From Bacteroidia bacterium (GTDB lineage Bacteria > Bacteroidota > Bacteroidia > Bacteroidales > Rikenellaceae): a DNA stretch of 19,646 nt. The notes below the pieces were generated by a model, which did no database searches, was not told where the DNA came from, and was given only the letters and a program-made list of their open reading frames with translations. Position 1 is the stretch's first letter. Every line of letters begins with the position of its first letter. Made by a program: the position numbers and the translations under genes. Below, one piece after another: positions 6,774-15,176 of this stretch. The stretch covers positions 1 through 19,646 of the forward strand of contig BNXD01000028.1 of the NCBI GenBank assembly GCA_025999315.1, read 5' to 3'.

Positions 6774-9119
6774 TCAATTTTTCCCCCATTTCTCATTTGG
6801 CGTCCTGCCCATGAACAGCTCGAGAGTTGCCCCGGAGGCTATGACCGAAAAATCGATATGGCACTTGTCATACTCTTTTCCGTTGAGCAGGGCCCGTTGG
6901 ATATAGACGTTCCCGGGAGCGTTGTCATGAGCTATGACCGTAAACTTTTGACCGGTCGCATAATTGCCGTCGAGCGCAAACTCTATGCGGTCGAACACCG
7001 GGCTGGTTATCTCCATGCGGGTGTTGCCCGGACACGAGGGGTGTATCCCCGAGGCCGCGAGCACATACCAGGCCGACATCTGTCCGGCATCTTCATTGCC
7101 CACCAGACCCTCTACCGCGTTGGAATAGCCATTCTCGCAGATATGGCGCGTCCATTTTTGCGTATTCCACGGATTGTCGAGCAGGTTGAACATGAACGGC
7201 GCCAGATGGACCGGTTCGTTGGCGTGGTTGTAGTAGTCGTTCCAGTGCAGATTGTCTGGCGCTTTGTCGAAAAACTCGCCGAGGTCGGCCAGCACCGCAT
7301 CCCGGCCGCCCATAAGTTCGACCATGCCCGGCACATCGTGCGGAACGAACCACCCCTGCTGATAGGAGTTCGACTCCTTGCTGCCGTATCCGTGCACGAG
7401 TCGCCCCCCTTTGGGCCACTCATACCACGAACCGTCCGCATGGCGGGGGCGGAACCAGCCCATCCGTGCGTCGAAAATATTTCGGTATGCCTGCCCCTTC
7501 TGTTCAAAAAGCCTTGCCTGCTCCTCTTTGCCCAATGCCCGGGCCAGTTGCGCGACGCACCAGTCGAAGTAGGCATACTCCAGAGTGTGCGAAATGCCCG
7601 TTTTGGAGTCGGTGTAGCCCAGCTCGTCATTGCCGAATATTTTCGACGTATTGACGGCGTAGGCATACGCCTTTTCGATGTCGTAGCTTCGGATGCCTTT
7701 GACACAGGCGTCTGCCAGCACGGAGAGCGCAGGGTTGCCGAGCATGCACCCCGAATAGGAGTTCATTATCTCCCAGCGTTCGTAATACTCCCGGCCGCTC
7801 TGGTCGGCCAGCGTTATCAGCGAGTTGAGCTGATCGCTCACCAGCGCGGGATTGATGATCGTCTGCAGTGGCATCTGGCTGCGGAAGACGTCCCAGCCGC
7901 TGAAGATCGTCCTTTTGGTGAATTTTCCGCCGGTGGAGTGTATCGCCCCCTCGCCGCCGACATAACGCCCGTCGACATCGGTGAAGATGCGCGGGTCGAT
8001 CATCGTGTGATAGAGCGAGGTATAGAATATCGTCTTCTGATCGGGCGTTCCACCCTCGATCTTTACGCGCCCGAGCTCTCTGTTCCACATCTGCCGGGCC
8101 TCGTCTTTCACCCGGTCGAAACTCTTGTCGGCGATCTCGGCGTTGAAATTGTTCTCGGCGCCCTGCTCATCTACATATGAGACGCCCACCTTGAGTGTTA
8201 CCTGCTGGTTTTTGCGGGTGGCAAATTCCGAGAAAAAGCCCAGATGCTTGCCTTCGGCCTCGCCCCTGCCGCGAAAAACGGGAGCCTCCGACACACGGGT
8301 CAAATAGGGTATGCTCACCACCTCGTCCCGCTTCCTCTGCCAGGAGTCGGGAATGTCGGCGCTCCACACCCCATAATCGGTCAGCGGCTGGCTGAAACGG
8401 GCGAAGAAATGGAGCGTGTAGCCAACCCCGCCCTTGCCGTTTCCCCAGCCTCCGCCCTCGGGAGTGCACTTTATCCATCCCTTTATCGTATGGTCATCGA
8501 CCACTTCGACATGCTGACAGTCGGACGACCCTCCCGTCCGGCGTGCCAGATCGATCTGAATGCGCGACAGTTCGTTTTCGGGGAATGTGAAGCGCAGTAT
8601 GCCGCAGTGGGTCGTGGCCGACGCCTCCACTTTGATCTGGTAGTCGGTAAGATCGGCGCGATAGTATCCGGCAGAGGCCTGCTCGGTCTGTTTGTCATAG
8701 TGCGACCTGTAACCGGCAATGGTGCCGTCCTCCTTTCCTGCTATCTTTTTAAGCGGGCCCGTGGTGGGCATGACCAGAAAATTGCCCAACTCGCCGAACC
8801 AGCCCACCCCGCTCATCTGCATCATTACGAAACCTTCTATGGTCTGGTGTTCAGAGCTGTAGCCGGACGAGTTGTCGGCCCCGCATATGGTGTTGGGATT
8901 CACCTGAACCATTCCGTATGGAGTGGTCGCCCCGGGAAAGGTTTTGCCCAAACCGTGATAAATGCCGGCCGCGCCGGCGTTGATACTCGCCCCGATAAAG
9001 GGGTTTACATAATCCGCCGGACTATGCCCGTCTCTTTTTTGGCCCGCGCAGGCTGTGATCCAAAAAGAGAAGAGCATGACGCCCGAGATCGAAAATATCC
9101 TGAAAACAGTTTTGTTCAT
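6774..9119 (-). CDS. GH92 family alpha-mannosidase, lipoprotein
   Basis: The 781-residue protein starts at ATG 9119 with a lipoprotein signal (lipobox ITAC, then AGQKRDGH). The mature N-terminus begins with the family-typical DYVNPFIG and continues with FPGATTPYGMVQVNP and GYSSEHQTIEGF. The C-terminal half holds the GH92 active-site regions: KESNSYQQGWFVPHD near residue 582, whose Glu matches the family general acid, and GNEDAGQMSAWYVLAASG near 675, which contains the acidic base/calcium-associated region. GH92 enzymes are Ca2+-dependent inverting exo-alpha-mannosidases acting on host N-glycans or yeast mannan; linkage cannot be read here. A probable surface or periplasmic lipoprotein. It is the first gene of a two-gene minus-strand unit with paralog 1. 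An upstream in-frame start at 9161 is rejected because it would bury the signal peptide. Confidence 0.95.
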   Translation of the reverse strand: MNKTVFRIFSISGVMLFSFWITACAGQKRDGHSPADYVNPFIGASINAGAAGIYHGLGKTFPGATTPYGMVQVNPNTICGADNSSGYSSEHQTIEGFVMMQMSGVGWFGELGNFLVMPTTGPLKKIAGKEDGTIAGYRSHYDKQTEQASAGYYRADLTDYQIKVEASATTHCGILRFTFPENELSRIQIDLARRTGGSSDCQHVEVVDDHTIKGWIKCTPEGGGWGNGKGGVGYTLHFFARFSQPLTDYGVWSADIPDSWQRKRDEVVSIPYLTRVSEAPVFRGRGEAEGKHLGFFSEFATRKNQQVTLKVGVSYVDEQGAENNFNAEIADKSFDRVKDEARQMWNRELGRVKIEGGTPDQKTIFYTSLYHTMIDPRIFTDVDGRYVGGEGAIHSTGGKFTKRTIFSGWDVFRSQMPLQTIINPALVSDQLNSLITLADQSGREYYERWEIMNSYSGCMLGNPALSVLADACVKGIRSYDIEKAYAYAVNTSKIFGNDELGYTDSKTGISHTLEYAYFDWCVAQLARALGKEEQARLFEQKGQAYRNIFDARMGWFRPRHADGSWYEWPKGGRLVHGYGSKESNSYQQGWFVPHDVPGMVELMGGRDAVLADLGEFFDKAPDNLHWNDYYNHANEPVHLAPFMFNLLDNPWNTQKWTRHICENGYSNAVEGLVGNEDAGQMSAWYVLAASGIHPSCPGNTRMEITSPVFDRIEFALDGNYATGQKFTVIAHDNAPGNVYIQRALLNGKEYDKCHIDFSVIASGATLELFMGRTPNEKWGKN

Positions 9120-9149
9120 AACCGCGCTGCGATTTTTATGGGTTTTGTG

Positions 9150-9180
9150 CAAATTAAACAATTAACCCCCGATTTTGAAA
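9150..9180 (-). promoter_or_regulatory. Possible promoter of the GH92 unit
   Basis: On the minus strand TTAATTTG (9157-9150) is one mismatch from TAnnTTTG, and a TTTC (9180-9177) lies 19 bases upstream where the -33 TTTG is expected. The distance to ATG 9119 leaves a leader of about 25 bases. Both boxes are imperfect. Confidence 0.3.
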
Positions 9181-9297
9181 CATGCAAAAAAGAACAAGTA
9201 AATAACATTCGACAAATCATATCGTCAAATAAAATGTAATCAAAGACTTAGCATACACCCGGCCACATGCTTTAGTAAACCGTCTGCCGACAAACCA

Positions 9298-9331
9298 AAC
9301 GGGGCCGCATGTTCGACATGCGGCCCCGTTC
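9298..9331 (-). terminator. Strong Rho-independent terminator of the DUF6377 regulator gene
   Basis: A perfect 14-bp stem (AACGGGGCCGCATG / CATGCGGCCCCGTT) with a 5-nt loop is followed on the minus strand by TTTGGTTTG-like sequence. It lies about 35-70 bases past the TAA of the regulator gene, before the GH92 promoter region. There is no T-run on the plus side, so it is read as a minus-strand terminator that insulates the GH92 unit from regulator transcription. The rest of 9120-9366 is AT-rich and holds no gene. Confidence 0.88.
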
Positions 9332-9366
9332 TCTTCCGGGCTCGTTCGGGGTGTATTGACGCTGAT

Positions 9367-10965
9367 CTATTTTTTGCCGGTCAGCCCTATCCTCATTATA
9401 TCTGCTTCAAAGTTTTTGGGATCTTTGGCTTTTTGTCTCATCTGGCTGCGGTAGTTGTATACTGTCCTGACGGAATAGCGCAAAAACAGAGCTATCTTTG
9501 CCGTCTCCGTTATACCCAGACGCATGAACGCCGCTATCCGCCGCTCGGCCGTAAGCTCTTCCCGACCGTCTTCCCTGCCGTTTGCCGGCACATCGTTCAT
9601 CAGCATATTGAACTCCTCGATAAAGGTCGGAAATATATGCAGTATGGTGGCGTCGAATTTTCTGTAAAACTCTTTCAGATCGTCGTCGGCCTTGAGGGCC
9701 TCGTCGACAAAGGCGCCGATCTCTTCAATATCTCCCTTTTTAAGGATTTTTGCCGATTTGATGCGATAGGAATTCATCCTCGACAAATGGTTTGAATACT
9801 CCTCGATGAACACCCCCAGATAGCCCTCCTTGATCATGTTCGCCTCTGTCAATTTGCGTTTGGCCACAACCAGTTTTTTGTTCTGAAGGCTGATCACGAA
9901 GAGCGAAACGAGCAATAAAATACCGACTATGCCGGTTGAGATCAAATAGTTGAGTATTTCGCTTTTTTGTCTGGCCACTTTCAGTCGATACGACTCGTCG
10001 ATGACGACAAACATCTCGGAAGCCTCGTGAGCCCTTATCCGGGCGCTGCTGCTTATGGCATCTTCCATCGAGCACTTCATATAATCGTATGCGCGGTCGA
10101 TCTCCCCCTGTTCGTACATCAGCACGGCCAGCCGTTGCAGCGATTTGTATCCGCGCACACCGTTGCGCAGGTCGACTATTGCCGCGAGCGTGAGATAGTG
10201 TTTAAAATTCACCGTATCCCCCATCGCCTCATAGCACAGGGCGATGTTGTAGGCCAGCGTACCGGCGCGCTTGGAGCTGGGATCGAGGTAGTCGTACTCT
10301 TCATAAAGCATGGTCAACGCCTGCTGAGATTTGCCCTGCTTCAAAAGTCGCTCGACGGCGATGATGAGCGTGGCTCTTCTTTCGGGCTGCATCAACACCG
10401 AATCGCGATAGATCTCGGCCATCGTGTCGTAATAATCTCCGTGCGAAGGACTGTTGTCGCGCAAAAATGCGTAGTTTATCATTCGAGCCACCAGATACTG
10501 ATAGTGTACGTTGGGCGAAAGTTTATGGTTTGATATTCTATCCAGCAACTCGGACGACTCTTTCAACTGGCCGGTATATCTGAGAAGGCTGGCCATGGCT
10601 ATATCTGCAATGACAAGGTAGTCGGGATTGATGTTGTAGTACCTTCCGGCCAGCTCTCTGGTTGTCTCGGCGCTCTCCATGGCGCGATCGTTCTGAAAAT
10701 CAAAATAGAGATTGCATATGCTCTGCTGTATTTTGATCTTTGTTGCGATCGGTGCATCCTTTTTGAACTCTTCGGCAAGCGAGTCGATCCTCTCCTGCCG
10801 CGCCTGTGCATAGACGTTCCTCTCCATGATCGTATGATCCAGCACATTAAGCAGTGAGTCGGCTTGTTGTTTTTTGGGCAGCGATTTTGCCGCCATGCCG
10901 TGAAACATGCCGGAAAAGATCACAATTAACAATACGGCAGAATATTTTCGCATAAGTTCGGACAT
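9367..10965 (-). CDS. Membrane-anchored TPR/HTH regulator (DUF6377 type)
   Basis: The 532-residue protein has, in order: a signal sequence (about 6-27), a periplasmic helical TPR-like region (about 35-325), one transmembrane helix (about 338-360, ILNYLISTGIVGILLLVSLF), a cytoplasmic coiled-coil segment (about 361-400), and a C-terminal DNA-binding region at 471-513 with a LuxR/GerE-like helix-turn-helix (ITETAKIALFLRYSVRTVYNYRSQMRQKA). This is the layout of the DUF6377 proteins of Bacteroidota, which often sit beside PULs. The likely role is sensing a glycan or envelope signal outside the inner membrane and controlling the flanking PUL units; this is inferred from architecture and position. 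There is no kinase, receiver or sigma-factor domain. ATG 10965 is used; ATG 10953 is equally possible and would leave a cleaner signal peptide. Confidence 0.88.
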   Translation of the reverse strand: MSELMRKYSAVLLIVIFSGMFHGMAAKSLPKKQQADSLLNVLDHTIMERNVYAQARQERIDSLAEEFKKDAPIATKIKIQQSICNLYFDFQNDRAMESAETTRELAGRYYNINPDYLVIADIAMASLLRYTGQLKESSELLDRISNHKLSPNVHYQYLVARMINYAFLRDNSPSHGDYYDTMAEIYRDSVLMQPERRATLIIAVERLLKQGKSQQALTMLYEEYDYLDPSSKRAGTLAYNIALCYEAMGDTVNFKHYLTLAAIVDLRNGVRGYKSLQRLAVLMYEQGEIDRAYDYMKCSMEDAISSSARIRAHEASEMFVVIDESYRLKVARQKSEILNYLISTGIVGILLLVSLFVISLQNKKLVVAKRKLTEANMIKEGYLGVFIEEYSNHLSRMNSYRIKSAKILKKGDIEEIGAFVDEALKADDDLKEFYRKFDATILHIFPTFIEEFNMLMNDVPANGREDGREELTAERRIAAFMRLGITETAKIALFLRYSVRTVYNYRSQMRQKAKDPKNFEADIMRIGLTGKK

Positions 10966-10983
10966 GTCCTATGTTTTATCTTG

Positions 10984-11015
10984 TAAAGATATGCAAAAGT
11001 ATAATCAATCGACAA
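10984..11015 (-). promoter_or_regulatory. Putative promoter of the regulator gene
   Basis: On the minus strand GTTG (TTG at 11015-11013) is followed after 21 bases by TATCTTTA (10991-10984). The spacing and all but the last base of the -7 box fit the Bacteroidota consensus TTTG-N19-21-TAnnTTTG. The leader to ATG 10965 would be about 14 bases. Confidence 0.45.
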
Positions 11016-11177
11016 CTCTTCTCTTGGCAAATCATGTCGTTCGGCGCCTCTGCCTGCAACTTGGGCGAGACGCCGTTTTCGGGTACAGAAGACAAATGGA
11101 TTTACTTATCGCCCACCTTGGAGGATGCTACTCAACTTATAATCAAACATATAAAAAACAGGGCCTTTACTTATGAA

Positions 11178-11209
11178 TTTGACAGGGGAGGGTTTCCAGT
11201 TTATATTTT
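11178..11209 (+). promoter_or_regulatory. Putative promoter of the plus-strand PUL operon
   Basis: TTTG at 11178-11181 and TATATTTT at 11202-11209 are separated by exactly 20 bases, matching TTTG-N19-21-TAnnTTTG with one mismatch in the -7 box. A perfect -7 match, TAAATTTG at 11211-11218, lies just downstream but lacks a -33 at the right distance. Either would drive the operon starting at 11250. The stretch to 11249 is AT-rich, as expected for a control region. Confidence 0.45.
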
Positions 11210-11249
11210 TTAAATTTGTATTCAGTTAATTTTAAATAGATCGAATAAT

Positions 11250-12209
11250 TTGAAAAACATTATCTGTACTCTGGTTTTATGCACTGTTGCGATCTTTGCC
11301 CATGCGCAACTGCAACAGCCGTCCACGTCTTCGCACGACTGCATCGACGGCGACAGGTACATCCGTCTGATAGCTCTGGCAAACCCCTTCGGCAAGGATC
11401 ACTGGATGCTCACCAAAGAGCGGGGGCTCAAAAAAGACTACACGGCCCAGGATGTGCTGGAGATGATAAGCGACCTGAAACCCGACTGCCTCGAACGGTT
11501 CATAACGGGATGGCACGATCCCGACGGACTTGTCCCGGTCAGAAAAGGGTCTCGGCCGATGACGGTGCTCGAGTTTTTGAATGCGGCGATCTTGGCCGGA
11601 GGCGAGCGGTGTCATATCGTCCCGAAGCTCAACCTGAGGTGGTTGGGCGGCAAAAACCGAGGCGAAGCGTTCTGGGCCGCAGCTCAGGGCCTGTATGACC
11701 TGCCGCTGATCAGGCCCATACGCAACATAAACCTCGACGTGTGGGATGTATACTGCAACGAGATCCACACCACCGAGCAGGAGCGGGCCGAAATGTTCGA
11801 CAGGCTCAGGAAGATAGGCTACCGGCAGATCGGGGTCAACATGACAGGCCTTTACAGGGTCAACGATCCGCAGATAGATTACGCCGATCTGAACATCACC
11901 AAAGAGAATTGGCAGGTGAGCCCGTCGACGGTCCAAAAGCTCAGGGAATATCCGAATATCAAAAGGCTGTTCCTTTATATCGACTACCCCGAGCCGATGG
12001 ACTCCTTCAGAAAGAACCCGCCCGACCGTCAGGCACAGATATATTGTGAGAATATTTTCCCCTCACAGAAAGAGTTGGGAATCACCTTCGTCTATGCCAT
12101 CATTCAGGATTCGTGGGACGCCTCAGGTTGTGTAACCTCCAAAAAAGGCCCGTATCAAGGCCGGACAATGTATGAGATCACCAAAGAATTACTCAATAAA
12201 ACCAAATAA
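11250..12209 (+). CDS. Secreted PUL protein of unrecognised family (paralog 2)
   Basis: The 319-residue protein is a close paralog of the one at 5730-6719 but differs in export. It has a classic signal peptide with an AHA|Q cleavage site at residue 19 and no lipobox, so it should be periplasmic or released rather than lipid-anchored. The start is a TTG; no ATG or GTG lies in frame between the upstream stop (11211-11213) and the signal peptide. Conserved blocks: KPDCLERFITG 77-87, IRNINLDVWDVYCNEIHTT 157-175, QIGVNMTGLYRVN 193-205, YIDYP 243-247 and QDSWDA 286-291. D163, D166 and E171 are candidate catalytic or metal-binding acids shared by both paralogs. It is the first gene of the plus-strand operon and its TAA directly abuts the sulfatase ATG. 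I cannot assign a family; a glycoside hydrolase or glycan-binding role is inference from context. Confidence 0.85.
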   Translation: MKNIICTLVLCTVAIFAHAQLQQPSTSSHDCIDGDRYIRLIALANPFGKDHWMLTKERGLKKDYTAQDVLEMISDLKPDCLERFITGWHDPDGLVPVRKGSRPMTVLEFLNAAILAGGERCHIVPKLNLRWLGGKNRGEAFWAAAQGLYDLPLIRPIRNINLDVWDVYCNEIHTTEQERAEMFDRLRKIGYRQIGVNMTGLYRVNDPQIDYADLNITKENWQVSPSTVQKLREYPNIKRLFLYIDYPEPMDSFRKNPPDRQAQIYCENIFPSQKELGITFVYAIIQDSWDASGCVTSKKGPYQGRTMYEITKELLNKTK

Positions 12210-13703
12210 ATGAAAGCGCGAACACTCACAGGCATCTCGGCGCTGCCACTGCTGCTGGCCTCGGCGGCAGAGGGCTCTCAGCAGCGCAATAACGTACTTT
12301 ATATCATGACCGACCAGCAGAGCTGGTACGCCATCTCGGCCATCACACAGAACCTCGGGCCATCGGCTCCCTACGGCAATATCCAGAAATTCAAAACCCC
12401 GAACCTCGACCGTCTGGTGAAAAGCGGCTATACCTTCTCGAACTGCTATGCCGCCAGTCCCGTGTCGGGCCCTTCGCGTTTTGCCCTGCTGACGGGCGAA
12501 AGCCCCAACTCCTACGGAATGTCGGGCAACTTCACCCCAAAGGGCGAGAGGATGCCCGAGATGATCAAGGCCCGCGCCATGGGCAACCTTTTCAAAAACG
12601 CCGGCTACCAGACCTTTTACGGGGGCAAGGTGCACCTGCCATGGGCCAACGGCAACAGCGGCAAGGGCTCGATCTATGAACCTCCCTATCTCTACGGTTT
12701 CGACACCTGCCTGACCGACGACGACCGCCAGGAGCTTGCCCAAAAGGGATCGGCGTTCTTCTCCGAATACAAAGGCAAAGAGCCTTTCCTGCTGTTTCTC
12801 TCGTTCATGAATCCGCACGACATCTGCGCCGCCGGTTTCTTCTTCAGCGACAAGAGGGTCGAGGATGCCGAGCCCGATGCCGCAAGGGAGAGGACCAACC
12901 AGGTGAGATACCGCGAGATTTACAAATCCATCGACCCCAAGCTCTTCGAGGGCGATGATCTTGCCAAACTGCCCGTCAACACCGCCCCCACCGACCGATA
13001 CCCGATACACAGGTTCAAACGCTTCTTCCGTCCCGACCAGTATCAGAACAAGGTGCTCATATGGCTCTACTATCGCCTTGTCGAGGAGGTGGACGGCCAG
13101 ATAGGCCAGGTGCTCGACGCCCTCGAAAAGAGCCCTTACAAGGATAATACCACCATCATCTTCACCTCCGACCATGGCGAGATGGGCGGATCGCACGACC
13201 TTACGGGCAAAAACGTCCCCTACCAGGAGTGCCAGAGGGTTCCCCTGATATTCGCAGGCAAGGGCATCCAAAAGGGCGTGATCGACAACACCACTCCCGT
13301 GTGCAATGGCTGGGACATGCTTCCCACCATGCTCCAGTTGAGCGGGGTGGCGATACCCAAAGAGCTTCACGGCATGTCGCTCTGCAAGACGATCACCGGG
13401 GGGGCGCCGTTAAGCCGGAAATATCTCTATCTGGAGACCACCAACTCTTACGGGGTGATAGAGAATGGCCGATACAAGTATACCCGTTTTGTCGAGTCGG
13501 ATTTTGCCCGGCTCGAGGACGGCAGCGAGGCGCTCGTCGACCTGGAGAAGGACCCTTATGAGATGCACAATCTGGTGTTCGACAAGTCGGCCGCGGCAAA
13601 GCTCAACGAGATGAGAGCTGCGCTGGCAGCCGAGATGAAACTTCGCGGAACGACCCTCGATCCGATATATTCACCGGGGGCGGGTCCGAAAGCAAATAAA
13701 TGA
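12210..13703 (+). CDS. S1-type sulfatase (Ser-type formylglycine)
   Basis: The 497-residue exported protein (signal peptide about 1-23) belongs to the alkaline-phosphatase-like sulfatases. The catalytic motif is S86-G-P-S-R90 followed by LLTG at 93-96, so the formylglycine residue would be made from Ser by an anaerobic maturase (anSME), which is not in this window. Metal-site elements are MTDQQ at 33-37 and TSDHGEMGGSH near 318-328; GGKVH near 133-137 supplies the usual Lys and His. It removes sulfate esters from glycans. The S1 subfamily and sulfate position cannot be told by eye. Its ATG directly follows the stop of paralog 2, and the next ATG is four bases past its own stop, so translation is probably coupled. 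Confidence 0.95.
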   Translation: MKARTLTGISALPLLLASAAEGSQQRNNVLYIMTDQQSWYAISAITQNLGPSAPYGNIQKFKTPNLDRLVKSGYTFSNCYAASPVSGPSRFALLTGESPNSYGMSGNFTPKGERMPEMIKARAMGNLFKNAGYQTFYGGKVHLPWANGNSGKGSIYEPPYLYGFDTCLTDDDRQELAQKGSAFFSEYKGKEPFLLFLSFMNPHDICAAGFFFSDKRVEDAEPDAARERTNQVRYREIYKSIDPKLFEGDDLAKLPVNTAPTDRYPIHRFKRFFRPDQYQNKVLIWLYYRLVEEVDGQIGQVLDALEKSPYKDNTTIIFTSDHGEMGGSHDLTGKNVPYQECQRVPLIFAGKGIQKGVIDNTTPVCNGWDMLPTMLQLSGVAIPKELHGMSLCKTITGGAPLSRKYLYLETTNSYGVIENGRYKYTRFVESDFARLEDGSEALVDLEKDPYEMHNLVFDKSAAAKLNEMRAALAAEMKLRGTTLDPIYSPGAGPKANK

Positions 13704-13707
13704 TCGT

Positions 13708-15147
13708 ATGGATATGAAACGTATAATTCTGTCGGCAGCATGTCTTTTGTCCGTTGCCGGGCTTGGCGCCAAAGTCAGGGTAGCTGCGGTTTTTGCAGAC
13801 AATATGGTGCTGCAAAGAGACCTGCCCGTGAACATATGGGGCTGGGCCGACCCCAACGAGAGGGTCAAAGTGCAGGTCGGCAAAGAGATCAGGCAACTAA
13901 AAGCCGACGCCAAAGGCGAGTGGACCGTCTCCCTCTCCCCGCGAGGGGCCGGAGATGCCGGTGTTTTCGAGGTATCGGGCAAGGATAGCAGGGTGTCGTT
14001 CCAAAACGTGGTCTTCGGCGAGGTGTGGTACTGCTCGGGCCAGTCCAACATGGGTTTGGTGATAAGAAGGACCGCCGACTGGGAGAGAGTTGCCGCCGGG
14101 GCGGCCAATCCCGACATCAGAGTTGCGAGGGTTGCTCAGGATGTGGCTTTTGCCCCCAAAGAAGATTGTCTTCTGATGTGGGGCTGGAAGGCTCCCTCGC
14201 CTGATGCGACGCCCGAGTTCAACGCTGTGGCCTATTTTCTGGCGGCAGAGCTTCAGAAAGCGTTGAAGGTGCCCGTCGGGATGCTGTGCGCGCCCTACGG
14301 AGCGTCGACCGCCGAGTCGTGGCTCAGCGATGCCCGGGTCATGGACCTCGACGGTCAGATGTGGCGGCGGATCAACGACTACAAAAACAACACCGGCTTC
14401 GAGGATTATCTCAAGGACAAATCGCAACTCAAACAGTCGCGCCCGACGGTGTGCTACAACGCCATGTACTACCCCGTAAGGCGCTACACGGTTCGTGGGG
14501 CGGCGTGGTATCAGGGCGAGTCCAACAGCCGCGAGCCCGGGTTGTATTTCGAGACCATGAAACGGTTGATCGACACCTGGAGAGGCGACCGGAACGATCC
14601 CGACCTGCCGGTTCTGGTGGTGCAGCTGGCCAACTTCAGGAACAAGTGGAAGGACGGCTGGGTCGCCATACAAAACGCCCAGTCCGAACTGGCCGCAAAG
14701 ATACCCAATGTCTACACATCGATAACCAACGACTGCGGCGACAATGGCGACATTCACCCCAAGGACAAACAAACCGTAGGCTACAGACTGTCGCTTCTGG
14801 CGCGCCGCCATGTCTACGGCGAGAAAGAGCTCATAGCCCAAGGGCCGACCTTCAAGAACATGCAGATCGACGGCGACAAAGCGGTGTTGACATTCGACAA
14901 TGTCGGCCGGGGATTGAAGTGCAAGGCCGAGAGCGGAGCGTTGACCAATTTTGAGATTGCCGGCAGCGACGGGGTTTTCTATCCGGCCGATGCCAAAATC
15001 TCGGCAGCGGACAGCGTCGTCGTCCGGTCGCGGTCGGTATCCGCTCCCAAAAATGTCCGCTATGGCTGGAAGGCCGATCTGACCGACGTTACATTCTACA
15101 ACAGCGCATGGCTGCCCGCCGGATGCTTCAGCACACTTGCCAATTAA
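13708..15147 (+). CDS. Sialate O-acetylesterase-like SGNH esterase
   Basis: The 479-residue exported protein (signal about 1-21; a start at 13714 is also possible) has the SASA/SGNH layout. An N-terminal beta region with VFADNMVLQRDLPVNIWGWADP precedes the nucleophile block GQSNM at 111-115 (S113). The block AAWYQGESN lies near 264-272 and the catalytic Asp/His block GDIHP near 347-351. Such enzymes remove O-acetyl groups from sialic acids, but PUL members of this family also deacetylate plant and host glycans, so the substrate is open. Arginine codons are often AGG or AGA. It lies between the sulfatase and susC in a tight operon, which fits removal of glycan side decorations. Confidence 0.93.
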   Translation: MDMKRIILSAACLLSVAGLGAKVRVAAVFADNMVLQRDLPVNIWGWADPNERVKVQVGKEIRQLKADAKGEWTVSLSPRGAGDAGVFEVSGKDSRVSFQNVVFGEVWYCSGQSNMGLVIRRTADWERVAAGAANPDIRVARVAQDVAFAPKEDCLLMWGWKAPSPDATPEFNAVAYFLAAELQKALKVPVGMLCAPYGASTAESWLSDARVMDLDGQMWRRINDYKNNTGFEDYLKDKSQLKQSRPTVCYNAMYYPVRRYTVRGAAWYQGESNSREPGLYFETMKRLIDTWRGDRNDPDLPVLVVQLANFRNKWKDGWVAIQNAQSELAAKIPNVYTSITNDCGDNGDIHPKDKQTVGYRLSLLARRHVYGEKELIAQGPTFKNMQIDGDKAVLTFDNVGRGLKCKAESGALTNFEIAGSDGVFYPADAKISAADSVVVRSRSVSAPKNVRYGWKADLTDVTFYNSAWLPAGCFSTLAN

Positions 15148-15176
15148 GTTGAGATAAAACATAAACTAAACATCCA

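Noticed and set aside
6741-8180. 479-codon plus-strand open frame
   Set aside because: Antisense to the GH92 gene, which has clear active-site motifs; no independent support.
9298-9331. Perfect 14-bp palindrome considered as an operator or recombination site
   Set aside because: Position just past the regulator stop and the T-rich tail on the minus strand make a terminator the simpler explanation.
12189-15162. Two long minus-strand open frames (12189-13370 and 13897-15162)
   Set aside because: Antisense to the sulfatase and esterase, both of which carry catalytic motifs; Val/Gly/His-rich composition of shadow frames.
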